Of a stretch of DNA of 64,000 nucleotides, positions 10,594 to 22,790 are shown in pieces. The notes below the pieces were generated by a model. That model was not told the origin of the DNA. It searched no databases and saw nothing but the letters and a program-made list of their open reading frames with translations. Origin of the DNA: Elymus sibiricus. Taxonomy: Eukaryota > Streptophyta > Magnoliopsida > Poales > Poaceae. The number at the start of each line of letters is the position of its first letter. Positions within the stretch are counted from its first letter, which is position 1. The translations under genes were made by a program, and so were the position numbers. Location of the stretch: NCBI GenBank assembly GCA_039707655.1, contig CM077672.1, positions 195,214,537 to 195,278,536 on the forward strand, given 5' to 3'.

Positions 10594-12360
10594 CTAAAGG
10601 AGCGCCTCGTACTCGGCTTCATTGTTGGAGGAATCAAAGTGAATCTGCAGAACATATCTAAGACGATCGCCCTTCAGAGACACTAACACAACTCCAGCTC
10701 CTGAACCATTCAACATCTTGGAACCGTCAAAGAACATGGTCCAGTGTTCCGGGTGGCTCTGAGTCGGCTGCTGCTGTTCAGTCCACTCGGCTAGGAAATC
10801 GGCTAATGCTTGGGACTTGATCGCCTTCTTCGCCTCGAACTTAATGTCCAGGGGTAGGAGCTCGATAGCCCACTTCGCCACTCGACCAGTCGCATCCCGA
10901 TTGTTCATGATCTCAGACAGTGGCGCGTCGCTGACGACTGACATAGTGTGCTCTTGGAAGTAGTGGGCTACTTTCTTCGCAGTCAGGTAGATGCCATAGA
11001 CGAGCTTCTGATAATGAGGATACCTCTGCTTGGAAGGAGTCAGAACTTCAGAGATGTAATAGACTGGGCGCTGAACTTTGTAAGCCTTGCCCTGTTCTTC
11101 TCGCTCGACTGTGAGGACAGTGTTGACAACTTGACCAGTGGCCGCAATGTACAAGAGCAACGGCTCGTTGCTATTTGGAGCGGCAAGCACTGGCTGGGGG
11201 GAAAGCAAGGCTTTGAGCTCAACAAACGCTGCTTGTGCTTCAGCAGTCCACTCGAACGAATCAGATTTCTTCATTAATCGATACAGGGGTAGTGCCTTCT
11301 CACCGAGACGGGAGATGAATCGGCTCAGAGCTGCGAGGCAACCCGTGAGCTTCTGTACATCATGAAGACGTTCTGGACGTTTCATTCGTACAATCGCCCC
11401 GATCTTCTCAGGATTGGCATCTATCCCTCGTTCGGAAACGAGGAAACCGAGTAACTTGCCCCCAGGAACTCCGAAAGTGAACTTCGCTGGATTCAGCTTG
11501 ATATCGTACTTCCGCAAATTTGCGAAAGTTTCAGCTAAGTCAGCCAGTAGGTCGGAACCTTTTCTAGACTTGACCACTATGTCATCCATGTATGCTTCGA
11601 TGTACCGACTGATCTGTTTTTGCAAACACTTCTGGATCATGCGCATGAAAGTGGCACCGGCATTGTTGAGACCGAATGGCATGGTGATATAGCAGAAACA
11701 CCCGAATGGGGTGATAAAAGCCGTTTTTATTTCATTTGGCCCATACAGTCGGATCTGGTGGTACCCAGAGTACGCATCCAGAAAAGACAGTCGCTCACAG
11801 CCCGCGGTGGAATCTATGATTAGATCTATGCGGGGGAGCGGGAAATGATCCTTGGGGCAGACCCTATTGATGTGCTTAAAATCAATGCACATTCGGAGAG
11901 ACTTGTCCTTCTTAGGGACCATGACGACGTTGGCGAGCCACTCGGAGTGGTACACCTCACGGATGAACTCGGCTGCCAGGAGCCGAGCAACTTCTTCGCC
12001 AATGACCTTCCTCTTCTGTGTGGCAGAGCGACGGAGATGCTCCTTCACAGGTTTTGCCTTTGGGTCGACTCGCAAACGGTGCTCAGCCAGCTCCCTGGGT
12101 ACACCTGGCATGTCGGATGGTTTCCATGCGAAGATGTCCCAGTTCTCACGGAGGAACTGGATGAGCGCTTCTTCCTATTTGCTGTCGAGTGTTGTTGATA
12201 TGTTGGTGGGAACAGCACTGGGATCTTCCGGCTGGATGTGCACAGGCTTTGTGTCGCCGGTCGACTGAAACGCAGATTCTGCAGCCGGCTTCTTGGAACG
12301 TAGCAGATCACTCGGATCGGCATTTTTCTTGTACTCCTCCAGTTCCACCATGGCCATCTG
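10594..12360 (-). pseudogene. Tat1 pol: reverse transcriptase and RNase H, interrupted
   Basis: Copies the element RNA into DNA. A linker (12357-12178) precedes the RT domain. Visible RT motifs are VMVPKKDKSLRMCIDF, LDAYSGYHQI (catalytic Asp about residue 112 of the segment beginning at 12111), ITMPFGLNNAGATF and AYMDD (about 173-177). The YMDD form is present here. The connection region and RNase H follow (MFFDGSKMLNGSGAG, then NNEAEYEALL). A TAG at 12175-12177 cuts off the linker and a TAG at 10594-10596 ends the segment inside RNase H. The frame is otherwise open for more than 500 codons and matches that of protease and integrase. Confidence 0.92.
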
Positions 12361-12876
12361 CTAATCAACTATCTTGGACCCTTGCTGCAAACACTCCTCC
12401 GCGCGCTGTTGACTGCCAGTGACTGTGATCACACCTTTGGGGCCGGGCATCTTCAGTTTGAGATACACATAACATGGACGGGCCATGAAACATGCGTAAG
12501 CCGGCCGACCAAGGATGGCATGATAGGCGCTGCGGAAGTCAACCACTTCGAAGGTCAGCCTTTCCTTCCAAAAGTTCTTGTCGTCTCCAAAGACCACATC
12601 CAGGGCGATCTGCCCGAGTGACTTTGCCTTCTTGCCGGGGATCACTCCGTGGAACTGCATGCTGCTCTCGCTGAGTCGGGACATCGGAATGCCCATCGCT
12701 TGCAGAGTATCAGCGTACAGTATGTTCAGTCCGCTTCCACCGTCCATGAGGACCTTGCGCAATCGGACACCTCCCATGACTGGATCGACCACCAGCGCCT
12801 GCCGCCCAGGGGTGGCAATATAGGCCGGGTGATCCGACTGATCAAAGGTGATCGGAGTCTTCGACCAGCTCAAAAA
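12361..12876 (-). pseudogene. Tat1 pol: aspartic protease segment
   Basis: Cleaves the polyprotein. The active-site motif is VLMDGGSGLN (Asp at about residue 44), followed by ILGRPAY before the end. This D-G-G form, rather than D-T-G or D-S-G, is familiar in Tat-clade elements. The segment follows gag in the same frame, separated only by the TAG at 12877-12879. It is closed by a TAG at 12361-12363 before the RT linker. No frameshift is seen. Confidence 0.85.
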
Positions 12877-15240
12877 CTATGTCGTTGCCGGCATGGCCAT
12901 TTTCACTTCTCGGTTGATAACCTTCAACCGGCTCCTGCTCTCTACATCTGCAAAGATCATCAGGGTTGCGTTCACACTGGGAAAAGGTTCATCTTTGTCT
13001 CCATCATCAGCGTCTTCCGGGTTCTTCTCACTCGACGGGCCCTCTCGGAACTGCTGAATCAACAGTCTGCACTGTCGAGTGGTATGCTTGGGCAATATCA
13101 GGTTGCCCTCTTCATCCTTTCTGGTGTGGATGTGACACGGCAAATCGAGGACATCTTGGCCCGACTGATCTTTCTTTTTCTTTGGGATCCATTTTTCCTT
13201 AGCTTTCCCCTTGTTCTTGGCTTGACCGGCCAGAGCGGCAGCCTCGGCCTGAGTCGAACCATCAGCCTTGCGCTTCGGCTTCCGATTGAGATTACTGTTT
13301 CCGGGGTTGGGCTCGCTGGTTTTCCCTTTGCCGTTACGGAGATGGTCTTCCTCTTCTCCGTTTGCGTACCGAGTGGCAATCTCCATAATTCGGCTCATGG
13401 TCAAGGATCCTGACCGACCAAATTTCAGGATGAGCTCCCAATATCTGACTCCTGCCTTGAAGGCACAGACTGCTTGATCCTCCGTGACGTTCTCCACTAC
13501 ATGATGCAAGGTTGTCCACCGCTGGATGTACTCTCTCAACGTTTCATTCAGCTTCTGAACACAATGCTGTAGCTCGGACAATCCAGTCGGGCGTTTGCAC
13601 GTGCCCTCGAATATTTTGATGAACACTCGGGTCAAATCTTCCCAGCAGTATATGCTGGCCGGACTGAGCTGGTTGAGCCAGGCACGGGCAGACCCTTCCA
13701 GCATCAAAGGCAAATGCTTCATAGCCACATAGTCATTTCCTCCACGAATCTGCACAGCCACTCGGTAATCCTCTAACCAAGTCTCTGTCTTGGACTCACC
13801 GGTGAACTTGCTTACTCCAGCTGCCAATCTGAAGTTGGGCGGGATGTCAGCGGCCCGGATGGCCCTGCTGAAACACTCGGGTCCGGAGATGAATGCTCCA
13901 CTTCCACTCGGACGATCTCTGTCCAAGTTCTCTCTCTGAGCTCTGCCTCTGTCGACCAGGTTCTGAGCGAGAACGGATCTCGCGTTTAACTGCGGGTCGC
14001 AGTAGTCGACTGGCTCTCTGGCGATAACCGTCACCATGATGGGGAGGGCTGGTCCTCCGATCGTTGCCGTAAGGACGCCTGGCGTCGTACGGCCGGGGCG
14101 CGTACGAGCCATCCCGCGGAGGGGGCGACTGCATGCGGCGACGATCATCCTGACGCCACGGAGGCGTATTCCGACTGCGACCCTGTCCCGAGTACTGGTC
14201 TCGATGGCGGTCTTGGTCGTTTTGCCGCGGAGGCGAGTGTCTGTTTCTCCTTGGGGACACTGGACTGTGGGCCGACTGAACGGTGTCAGCCCTAACGGAT
14301 CTGCTGTGAATCCGGTTGCGCGACTGGGATACTGCCGAATTTTGCTCCTCAGCCGCCTTGAGCAGGGCCCGGATCTACCGAAGACCCTTCCCCGCCTCGG
14401 ATCGGGACGGCTCAATGGAATCTGCTATCCGAGTAGCCGCCGCCAGATTCTGGATGGGAGTGCGGAATACCTGGAAACTCTGCTGCTGGTCATTCAAGAA
14501 CAACTGTCGCTGCAGCGACTGGAACTGGGCGGATGCTGTCTGCGGGCGCGGTCGTCGAGTGATTTTTGGAGCGCTTCCAGACGATTGCGCTCAGCCAAGT
14601 TGGCCTGGTGCATGGCCTCCAAAGCCTGAGCTTCGGGGGTCGTCCCAACGATGGGCGTCTGGAGGGCCTGCTCGGTCCTGCGCTGCTGTTCCTCCCTCTG
14701 TTGCTGAGTGAGAGGTCAGGGGACGTACTCGTCGTCGTGTCGGTCCCAGCTGCCGCCAAGATCAGGGCGCGACGGGTCACCGTTCTCCGCGCCGCCGCGG
14801 CCGTACCCAGGCGGACTGGGTGGAGAATCGGCCATCAGGACCTCTACAGCGGGATCGCTGCTCTCGCACTCGGACAAGCTTTCCGAGTGTTCGTGCACGG
14901 AGGCGAACAGATCGAAGACAGGTTCGTCGGGCTCGATTGCCGCGATCTGCGGGGCCGTAGCCTGAAGGGCCACCGCGTGCTTGATCCACCGCTGAAGCCG
15001 AGAGCGCCCGGAGCGCTTGAGACGACGGCTGGTGGAGAGTGAAGACGTTGACTGATAAGGAGTCGACGGTTGCCGAAGAAGGACGCCTAAGGTACTCGCG
15101 TGGAAGTGCACCGCGCCACGGATGGGCAATGCCTCGACATCCAGCGGGGCTTCCTGGAGCCACGTCGAATCGTCGGCGATGAAGCTGAGGACGCCGAAAC
15201 GGATCTCGCCGCCCAGAGTCAGTCCGCCGCCGGAAACCAT
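12877..15240 (-). pseudogene. Tat1 gag, broken
   Basis: Forms the particle that packages element RNA. The chosen start is the ATG at 15240, which gives an N-terminus beginning MVSGGGLTLGG shortly after the PBS. An acidic, Ser-rich region and a Gln-rich coiled segment follow (about 14715-14550), then an Arg/Asp-rich, disordered-looking stretch (about 14260-14040). The gag core is near 13850-13400 (GSARAWLNQL, REYIQRWTTLHH, YANGEEED). The basic C-terminus is Lys-rich. I see no clear CCHC knuckle, although a CHIHTRKDEEG..HTTRQC segment remains. Defects are a TGA at 14716-14718, one frameshift near 14520, a TAG near 14365 in the shifted frame, a second, compensating shift near 14020, and a terminal TAG at 12877-12879. 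Confidence 0.82.
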
Positions 15241-15286
15241 GGTGATGATCGGAAAAATGCAACTACGCCGGAAGTCGCTAGACGCC

Positions 15287-15307
15287 TGCCCCGCGGTGGG
15301 CGCCAAC
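15287..15307 (-). promoter_or_regulatory. Tat1 primer binding site
   Basis: Directly downstream of the 5' LTR on the minus strand, the sequence reads G then TTGGCGCCCACCGCGGGG. A TGGCGCC start is typical of plant gypsy primer sites. I do not assign the primer tRNA. Confidence 0.75.
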
Positions 15308-15881
15308 TGTCGTGGATGCAAGTCTGACAGTAGTGTGTAGGGGTACGGGTGAGAGGGTAGAGCCTAGCTACGGCGTAGGTGTTACACTCGGATTTACGAG
15401 TTCAGGCCCCTCAGCGGTGGAGGTAATAGCCCTACGTCTCGGTGCTCTGGAGCTGTATTGCTTGAGTGTATGATTACAAAAGGATTGCGAACCCTTGGAA
15501 TGGAGCTGGGGGGTGGCTTATATAGTCGCCGCCAGCCCTCTCATGAATGCCGCCATTACCAGGGGTTAAGAGAGGGTTTAAGGGCGCCAGGTAACGGGCG
15601 CATTGATTACAATTAATACAGGCAAACGTGTGTCCCGACCGTTGCGCTCCCAGAGTCTCCTGGTCTTCTCTGGTCGAGTGACTTTCGGGTGCTCCGAGTG
15701 AAATAAGCCGGTCGAGTGAACTCTTGCCTTCCGAGTGGTTCGTCGAACTCCGAGTGAATGTCAGTTTGCAGAACTCTGGGTCGTTGATCTGGCCCTAGGG
15801 CCCAGTATGAGACGTGTGGCATCCTAGGGTAGGGTCTATAGGTCAGGCCTATTATCCTATCCCTAGTACATGCCCTCGTCA
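15308..15881 (-). repeat. Tat1 5' LTR
   Basis: This direct repeat of 2358-2930 is followed on its outer side by the GAGAT duplication (15882-15886). A TATA-like box (CTATATAAGCC on the minus strand) lies near 15518-15526 and would drive gag-pol transcription toward lower coordinates. Confidence 0.93.
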
Positions 15882-15886
15882 GAGAT

Positions 15887-16756
15887 GGTGATGGTGGCGG
15901 CGCCGGCGGTGAAGACCGCACCGGCCCGAAGGCCGGTGCGCGTGGTGAGGGTGCCCCCTCTTCCTCCTCTTGGCTTGGCCCTTCTCTTCTCTATGGAGGC
16001 GGTCTTGGAGCAGCGATGGAGATGGATGATGGCTGCGTGTGATGAATGGTGAAGAAGATGGCGGCGGCTAGGGTTGATGGTGCTTATATGAAGGTCTCCC
16101 GGTATTTCTTCCGTTGATGTGGTCATCCAAGGGCTCAAGATGAGCCTTATCTTCTCCCAATCCCTTCATTATGAGCCAAGGATCACGTGAGAACAATTGG
16201 GGACGAAATCGGTAAAGAATCCCATCTGGAAGGGCAACTTTCGGAACTATCTACACGTCAAACGACCGCCGAAACGACCGAGTGCGGTCGTTTGAAACGT
16301 CGTCTTTTGTGCTGTCTTTTTGTGCTATCCTTCTCCGGTAAAACGGCCGCCATTTCTTCATACGAACTCAGAATTTGACGTTCTTGGGCTCGTTGGATTC
16401 ATATGAATGACGCCGATCGATTCCTGGTCTTAGATCTTGATTTGGAGCACTTTGAAAAAATGATCTTTCCAACCTTCGAAATGGCTAAGTCTGGCCCCTG
16501 GGTGACTCCGTATTGAACCCATCCTTGGTCTTTTCATCGTGCTTGGTCCTAGGTTGCTCCAATACACCTATAGACACAAGAAAACAAAGAAAACTAAGGA
16601 AAACCAGATAAATAAACAAATCGGCAATGCTCACAATGATAAGTGTAAAAACTGATAATCATGCATAATGGACATATATTTGGTTCAATGGGACATAATA
16701 TATGAAGAGAACATGCAACATATGAGCTCTAAAAATGCGTAAAATATAGAGCCATC
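15887..16756 (-). mobile_element. Element G 3' LTR, right half
   Basis: This is the start of the G LTR on the minus strand (TGATGGCTCTATATTTTACG at 16756 going down). It joins the left half at 2357 once Tat1 and one GAGAT copy are removed. A TATA-like sequence (TCATATAAGC, minus) lies near 16083-16092. A GC-rich segment around 15892-15965 contains a CCGGCC..GGCCGG inverted repeat. Confidence 0.8.
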
Positions 16757-18986
16757 AACCTCCCCACGCTTAAACCTTGCTCGTCCTCGAGTAAGAAGGC
16801 TGACTACCAAAAGCTCATTGCTACCAACGCTAAAGCATACATTGAACCAAACCCGAAAAGTGATATCCATGTTCATCGTGCTAGCATGCAAAAGTTAACT
16901 AGCAAGGGAGTAATACAAGCTATCCCCTTAGTTCCATTGCCATGGAGGTTGAGAAAGAGGGAAATATTTTTATGGAGCCCAAATTCCCATTGCCAAAGGT
17001 TTAGAGAGAGGATCAATATTATGTTAGGAACACAACAATAACTATCATTGACAAAAGAAATCAAGCATCAGCGATCGCTTCAAAAACACCAACCCGAGGC
17101 ATACCAGGTACAATAGCAAGATTGTCTGTCTGCGTTATTCAACCGCTCAACTACCGATGCAGCACTGAGCGCAAGCCTATGCCTCGCACTTATGGGAAAG
17201 ATAGAAAATGGTTGGGGTTTTGAGAAGTCAAAAACAAAGAATGTCTTGCATCAACACAGCTGACCATTAGGCAATGGAGAAGGCCTTATGATCGATGTCA
17301 ACGCAAGGAGTAGTGATCGCCATGCAGCTAGGATGCACATAGAGTTATGAATATGTGAAAGATCTCCAATGGACTAAGTGGGGGTGCATCCAACTTGCTT
17401 GCTCATGAAGACCTTGAGCTTTTGAGGATGCTCGTCATCGGAATATACAAGCCAAGTTCTATAGTGTAGGTTCCCCACTAGTATTAAACATGAAGCTCAT
17501 GAAACTTTCTACTTGACAAAGCATGAAGTGGTGCTACTTTGAAGCACAAGTGTATACTAAAAAGGATAATGGTGTTGCTCCTTCTCTCTTCCTCTCCTTT
17601 TTCTTTTTTTTCTTTTTTTGTGGCACCTCCATGGTGCATCTTTTATTTTGTCTCTCTCTCTCTCTCTCCTTTTCTTTTCTTTTTTTGGTAGGAGCAACAC
17701 CTTACAGGTATGAACAATACACTTTACAATGATTCACTTCAACTAAATGTAATCATAACTCAAAACTGAAATCATGAGAGAAACTCTATATGATGAATGC
17801 CTCTGGCAGTGTACCAGTATGTGCAATGATCCAGCGTAGCATAGACATCAAAAAACGGACAAGTCATGAAAATATCGAGCTAGCCATGCTATGATCATGC
17901 AATGCAAATGAAAAACATGTCTCTAATCATGTAATATAATATGATGGTAGTGCATGGCCATATGCTCGGAATGGCTATGAAAATGCCATGTAGGTAGGTA
18001 TGGTGGCTATTTTGTGGAGATGAGGTGTTTTATGTGTAGGAGAACAAGAGAAAGTCCTCCCACGGGTTTGGATGTACCTGCAGAGTATGGTCAAGTATCA
18101 ATGTGAGAGTGAGCAATGCACGTTACCGTAAAGGCTAGCAATAAAAGATGAACGGAAGTGCAAAGGCTTCGAACTTGCTTTAGTCATAAGGAACTCAAAT
18201 ACTACACAAGAGAATCACGGTGTCATGTTGCATAAGACTCAAAAGCTAAGTACCCCGAGGGGATAGTTTGGCGGGGATAAACCCCGTTGCGCGTCCCGGA
18301 TCAACCAAAGATGATGGGTTCATCAGCAAAAAGCCTCTACAATCATTCAATCGCTAATCAAGCCACCACTAGAGTCCCCAACTTATGTAATTAGGTGGAA
18401 GGAAGGCAATAGTTCAAAGGACTCCTTTATTTGGTTTTTGATAAAAGAACATGGCAATGCTTTTCAGAAGATAACAAGATTCCAGCAAGCTAAGTTAAAC
18501 AAGTGCAAAGCAAGCATGTCAAAACAACGGGACACACTAATGCACGAAAACCTTATGATATAGAGCATTGCACAAGACACTACACATGCAAAGTAACCTC
18601 CTCACGCTTAGAAGTAAACTAGGGAAAATTACAAAAATGAAAAGAAAGTGTAGTTATTAAAAGAGAGCGTGAGAAGTGGTTACCTCCCCAAGCTTAAGAT
18701 TAAGCAAGGGTTAGACACTTTTACCGTTGAGGCTTATATGACCTCTCTTCTAATAGACATGGACCTTGCTTCAATTGATCTCCTTGTTGTGATCCGGTGG
18801 CTGCCCTCCAATAGAACCTGCTGAAAACAAACTAAAAGAAAACAAAATATTTTTGTGCTTTTGTGGTTTTTCATTTTTTTGTAGCACAAAGGATTAGCAA
18901 CACAAGTGATAAAAATATGCTTCACAATGATCGGTCCATTAACCTAAGCACCTCGCTTAAGTCAACAAATTTTGCCTAGAAGTCGT
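16757..18986 (-). mobile_element. Element G internal 3' region, noncoding, truncated
   Basis: On the minus strand a purine tract (GCGTGGGGAGGT) abuts the LTR start, so this is the 3' end of the G interior. The rest is noncoding. A long CT-rich tract lies at 17578-17690. Conserved phrases such as CATCCAACTTGCTTGCTCATGA near 17388 recur in element B near 53876, although the G and B LTRs are unrelated. The block stops at about 18986, where a truncated LTR of element A begins. The gag-pol region and 5' LTR of G are not in the window. Confidence 0.7.
17578..17690. repeat. Pyrimidine-rich simple sequence tract
   Basis: A run of CT, CTT and T blocks on the plus strand (poly-purine on the element strand) inside the G 3' region. 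A similar tract occurs in element B at 54058-54150. Confidence 0.85.
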
Positions 18987-20189
18987 AAGTTCCTATCAAT
19001 AGCAGAGAACATAATATAAAATTGTTGTAGGTAGCAAAACCACCTCAAAGTTATCTTCCCGATCAATCTATTGAGTCATCCCTATAAGTGTCACCAACAG
19101 CCCTAGAGATCGTACTAAAATAACATCATATGATATGCATCAATCAACTCTAATGTCACCTAGATACTCCAGTGTCACCACAAGTATCTGTGAGTTAATT
19201 ATTCGATATGCATCAAACAATTTCAGATTCATAATATTCAATCCAACACAAAGAACTTCAAAGATTACCCCAAAGTTTCTATCGGAGAAAGTAGGATGAA
19301 AACATGTATCAACCTATGTGCCTAGATTACCCCAACGTCACCTCGGGAATCCGCAAGTTGATTACCAAAACATACATCAAGTGACTCAATAGAATACCCC
19401 ATTGTCACCACGGGTATCCACATGCAAGACATACATCAAGTGATCTCAAATCCAAATAATCAATCCGATAATAATGAAACCTCAAAGGGCAAGACTCAAT
19501 TCATCACAACAAAGATAGAGAGGGAAGAACACCATATGATCCAATTATATTAACAAAGCTCATGGTACATCAAGATCGTGCCAGATCAAGAGCACGAGAG
19601 AGAGAGATCAAACACATAGCTACTGGTACATACCCTCAGCCCCGAGGGTGAACTACTCCCGCCTCATCATGGAAGCAGCGGGGATGATGAAGATGGCCTC
19701 CGGTGATGACTTCCTCCCTCCGGCAGGGTGCCGGAACAGGGCTCCGAATGAGATCGCTTCAGAACATAGGCTTGCGGTAGCAAAAAAAACTCTTCTAGGT
19801 TAACTTTTGGGGGTTTCTGTATTTATAGGAATTTTCAGCGTTGGATTCACGTGAGGGGGGTTCCCGAGGGTCCCACAATCTCAGGTGGCACGCCCTAGAG
19901 GGCATCAGGTGAGCTTGTGGCCCCCCTGGACACCTCCTGGCTCCCTCTCGAAGCTTCCTGGGTCCCTTATTTTCCATAAAAAATCACCGTAAATTTTCGT
20001 GGCAGTTGGGCTTCGTTTGGTATGGATTTTCTGGAAAACCAAAAACATGTAGAAAACAGCAACTGGCACTGGGCACTAGGTTAATAGGTTAGTTCATGAA
20101 ATCACGTAAAAGTGCACCAAAACCATATAAAATTGTTGTAAACATGGCATGAATACTTCATAAATTATAGATACATTGGAGACGTATCA
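18987..20189 (-). repeat. Element A 3' LTR, truncated
   Basis: From the phrase AAGTTCCTATCAATAGC at 18987 the sequence follows the 5' LTR from about 29031 to its end GAGACGTATCA. The part of the LTR corresponding to 28572-29030 is missing. Element G sequence is joined directly. Confidence 0.88.
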
Positions 20190-22790
20190 GCATCCCCAAG
20201 CTTAATTCCTGCTCGTCCTCGAGTAGGTAAATGATAAAAGAAATAATTTATGAAGTGTGAATGCTAGCATAAGGCATAAGTTTGATCAATGATGATTTCA
20301 ATTACTTTTCCTAGCATCATAAAAAACAACTCTTTCTCATAAAACACATCATGATAAAGTAGCAATCAATTCACATGTTATGGTTTAAACAATTCACTCT
20401 CTTGAAACTTAAGAACCTATGTTCTTAGTCACCAAATAATTACAAATCATATTATTTTCAGCAAAGTCTAAGTAAGAGCTCCACATACTCAATTATCATG
20501 TAGTCTTCTATGATTGCTAATACTCAAAGAATATTTTTAGAACAAACAGCATCCATCAAACACAAAGGAAGATAGGGGCTTAATGTTTCACCTCCCAACT
20601 TATCATAGAGATAATTGTCAACAATAATAATTCATGATCAAATATATTTGACTGGATATATGTGTCTGGATCTTTCCCTACCACACGATGCTTGCCAAGT
20701 GGAGAATAACTAAGGTTGGAATAAGAAGTTGACTCAACATGAAAAGTAAATAGATATGCCCTTCGCAGAGGGAAGCATGGATTTGCTAATGTGCCAGAGC
20801 TCACTGCTTAAAGCAGAGATAATTTCATTTGAGAGGTGTACTTTTCCTGTCAACGGAATATCTTCCATGCTAAACATATTATTGGCGGCTCCCATGGAGA
20901 AAGGAAAAGATTTACTCCCCCACAACCATACAGACACAATCCATGGCTAGACGAATCCTCGGATGCCCTGCAAACAATCAACTTTCCTGGGGGAGTTTGT
21001 TTTATTATATTTTTCTTTGTTTTTGTTTAACGGGACTGAGCATCCCAATTACCAGCCTCTCTCATGCAAGACGAGTGAATAAACTCTCGTCGGTGAGTAA
21101 AACACACTTAGCATGGAAGATATTGACTACCCCATCGCTCCATGAGCGGTACGGGTACACAAAACAGATGTTCATTTGAAGGTTTTAGAGATGGCACATG
21201 CAAATTTACTTGGAACGGCAGAGTAATACCGTATATAGGTAGGTATGGTGGACACTCATGGAAGAAACTTGGCTCAAGGATTTTGGATGCACAAGCAGTA
21301 ATTCCGCTTACAGAAACTTTTGGCTAGCAAAGATTATAAACAAGCACCACACATGTTGGAGGATCTATAACAATATAACTTCTATAAACATAATTCATTA
21401 CGCTGTCTCCTTGTCCAACTTCAACTTATTTGATCAAGTTTGAAAATAATTAATGGGTATTCACAATCATAAAAGATGTCCAAGATAATATATTTGTATG
21501 TGAAGTTTCTCTTCCTTATACTAATCTTTCATGAATTGCTTCTATGACCAATATTGTGATTGTCAAATTTTAATAGATTTTACCTTCTAAACCCAATGTG
21601 AAACTACTACTAAGCATATGGAACTTGTATAATTTGAGGTTTATGATATTCAATTCATTCAACAATTTACTCTTAGGATTTAAGTGAAGCACAAGAGTGA
21701 ATGACAAACTACTCCAAAAGATATAAGTGAAGAACAAAGAGTGGCTAAGTAAATAGGTAGCTATGTAAAGACTCTCTCAAAATCAAAATTTTCAGATCTA
21801 AAGATTATATCAAACAACAAACAAAACAAAAATAAAAGGACACTCCAAGAATAGCACATATCATGTGAACTAGTGAAAACTTAGGCTCAACCAAGACTAA
21901 CTGATAGTCAATGATGAAGAGAGCTGAGATGCCTACCGGGGCATCCCCAAGCTTAGATGCTTGAAAAATTCTTGGAATATTAACTTGGGGATCCTTGGGC
22001 ATCCCCAAGCTTGAGCTCTTGTGTATCCTTAATTCCTCTCATATAACGGCTTCTCCTCAGTCTTAAAAACTTCATCCACACAAAACTCAACAAGAACTCG
22101 TGAGATAAGTTAGTATAAATCAACTCAAAACCTTAACATTCTCTATTGTAGAAAATTAAAAAAAATTATAATTAAACATTGCATACTAAATGTCTCTACA
22201 TATTTAATACTCCTATCCACTAATAGAAACATTAAACAAGCAAACATATGCAAACAATGCAACTATAACAGCAATATGTCTAAACAGAATAGTCTGTAAA
22301 GGAGGAATAAAAAATTATACTTACCTAACTCCAAAAAGTCTGAAAACTTACCATGTGACAGAGAATTCATGCATGATTACTGTGTAAAAATTTCAAATTT
22401 TTATCATGTTCTGACTATTCGGGAATATTCAGGACATAACAGAAAACTTTCTATTTTCAAACAGCAACTCATATACTTGCAAATTGAGCATGGTAAAGGC
22501 TATACTTGGAACTTTATTGAAATAAAAGATACAAACATGATTATTAATAACAGTAAGCAAAACAAAATAAAACCAAATGATGCTCCAAGTAAAACACATA
22601 TTATGTGATGAAGAAAAATATAGCTCCAAGTGAGGTATACCTATAGATTGAAGACGAAAGAGGGGATGCCTTCCGGGGCATCCCCAAGCTTAGACACTTG
22701 AGTCTTCCTTGAATATTACCTTGGGATATCTTGGCATCCCCAAGCTTAGGGTCTTGCCACTCCTTATTCTCCTTCTATCGTCATCTCACC
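20190..22790 (-). other. Element A interior, left part: PPT and noncoding sequence
   Basis: It begins with the PPT (minus strand TAAGCTTGGGGATGC at 20190-20204). The same 15-mer recurs at 21951, 21999, 22678 and 22734. Conserved noncoding blocks are shared with C, E and B, for example the CATGGAAGATATTG..GAGCGGTACGGG region near 21110. I see no coding sequence on either strand. Confidence 0.7.

Larger units (their letters stand above)
2358..15881 (-). mobile_element. Tat1: complete Tat-clade Ty3/gypsy retrotransposon
   Basis: A full-length 13.5-kb element in minus orientation. LTRs of 573 and 574 bp (2358-2930 and 15308-15881) begin TGACGAGGGC and end CCACGACA when read on the minus strand. 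The 5-bp duplication GAGAT flanks both sides (2353-2357 and 15882-15886). The order from the 5' LTR is PBS, gag, protease, RT, RNase H, integrase, tandem array, antisense gene, PPT, 3' LTR. An antisense ORF between pol and the 3' LTR is characteristic of Tat-clade elements (Grande and RIRE2 relatives). By eye the LTRs differ at about 15 sites, mostly transitions, so the insertion is moderately old. It sits inside the 3' LTR of element G. Confidence 0.95.

Noticed and set aside
9203..13413. Several plus-strand ORFs of 80-250 codons opposite Tat1 gag-pol
   Set aside because: They are mirror frames of conserved RT, integrase and gag sequence.
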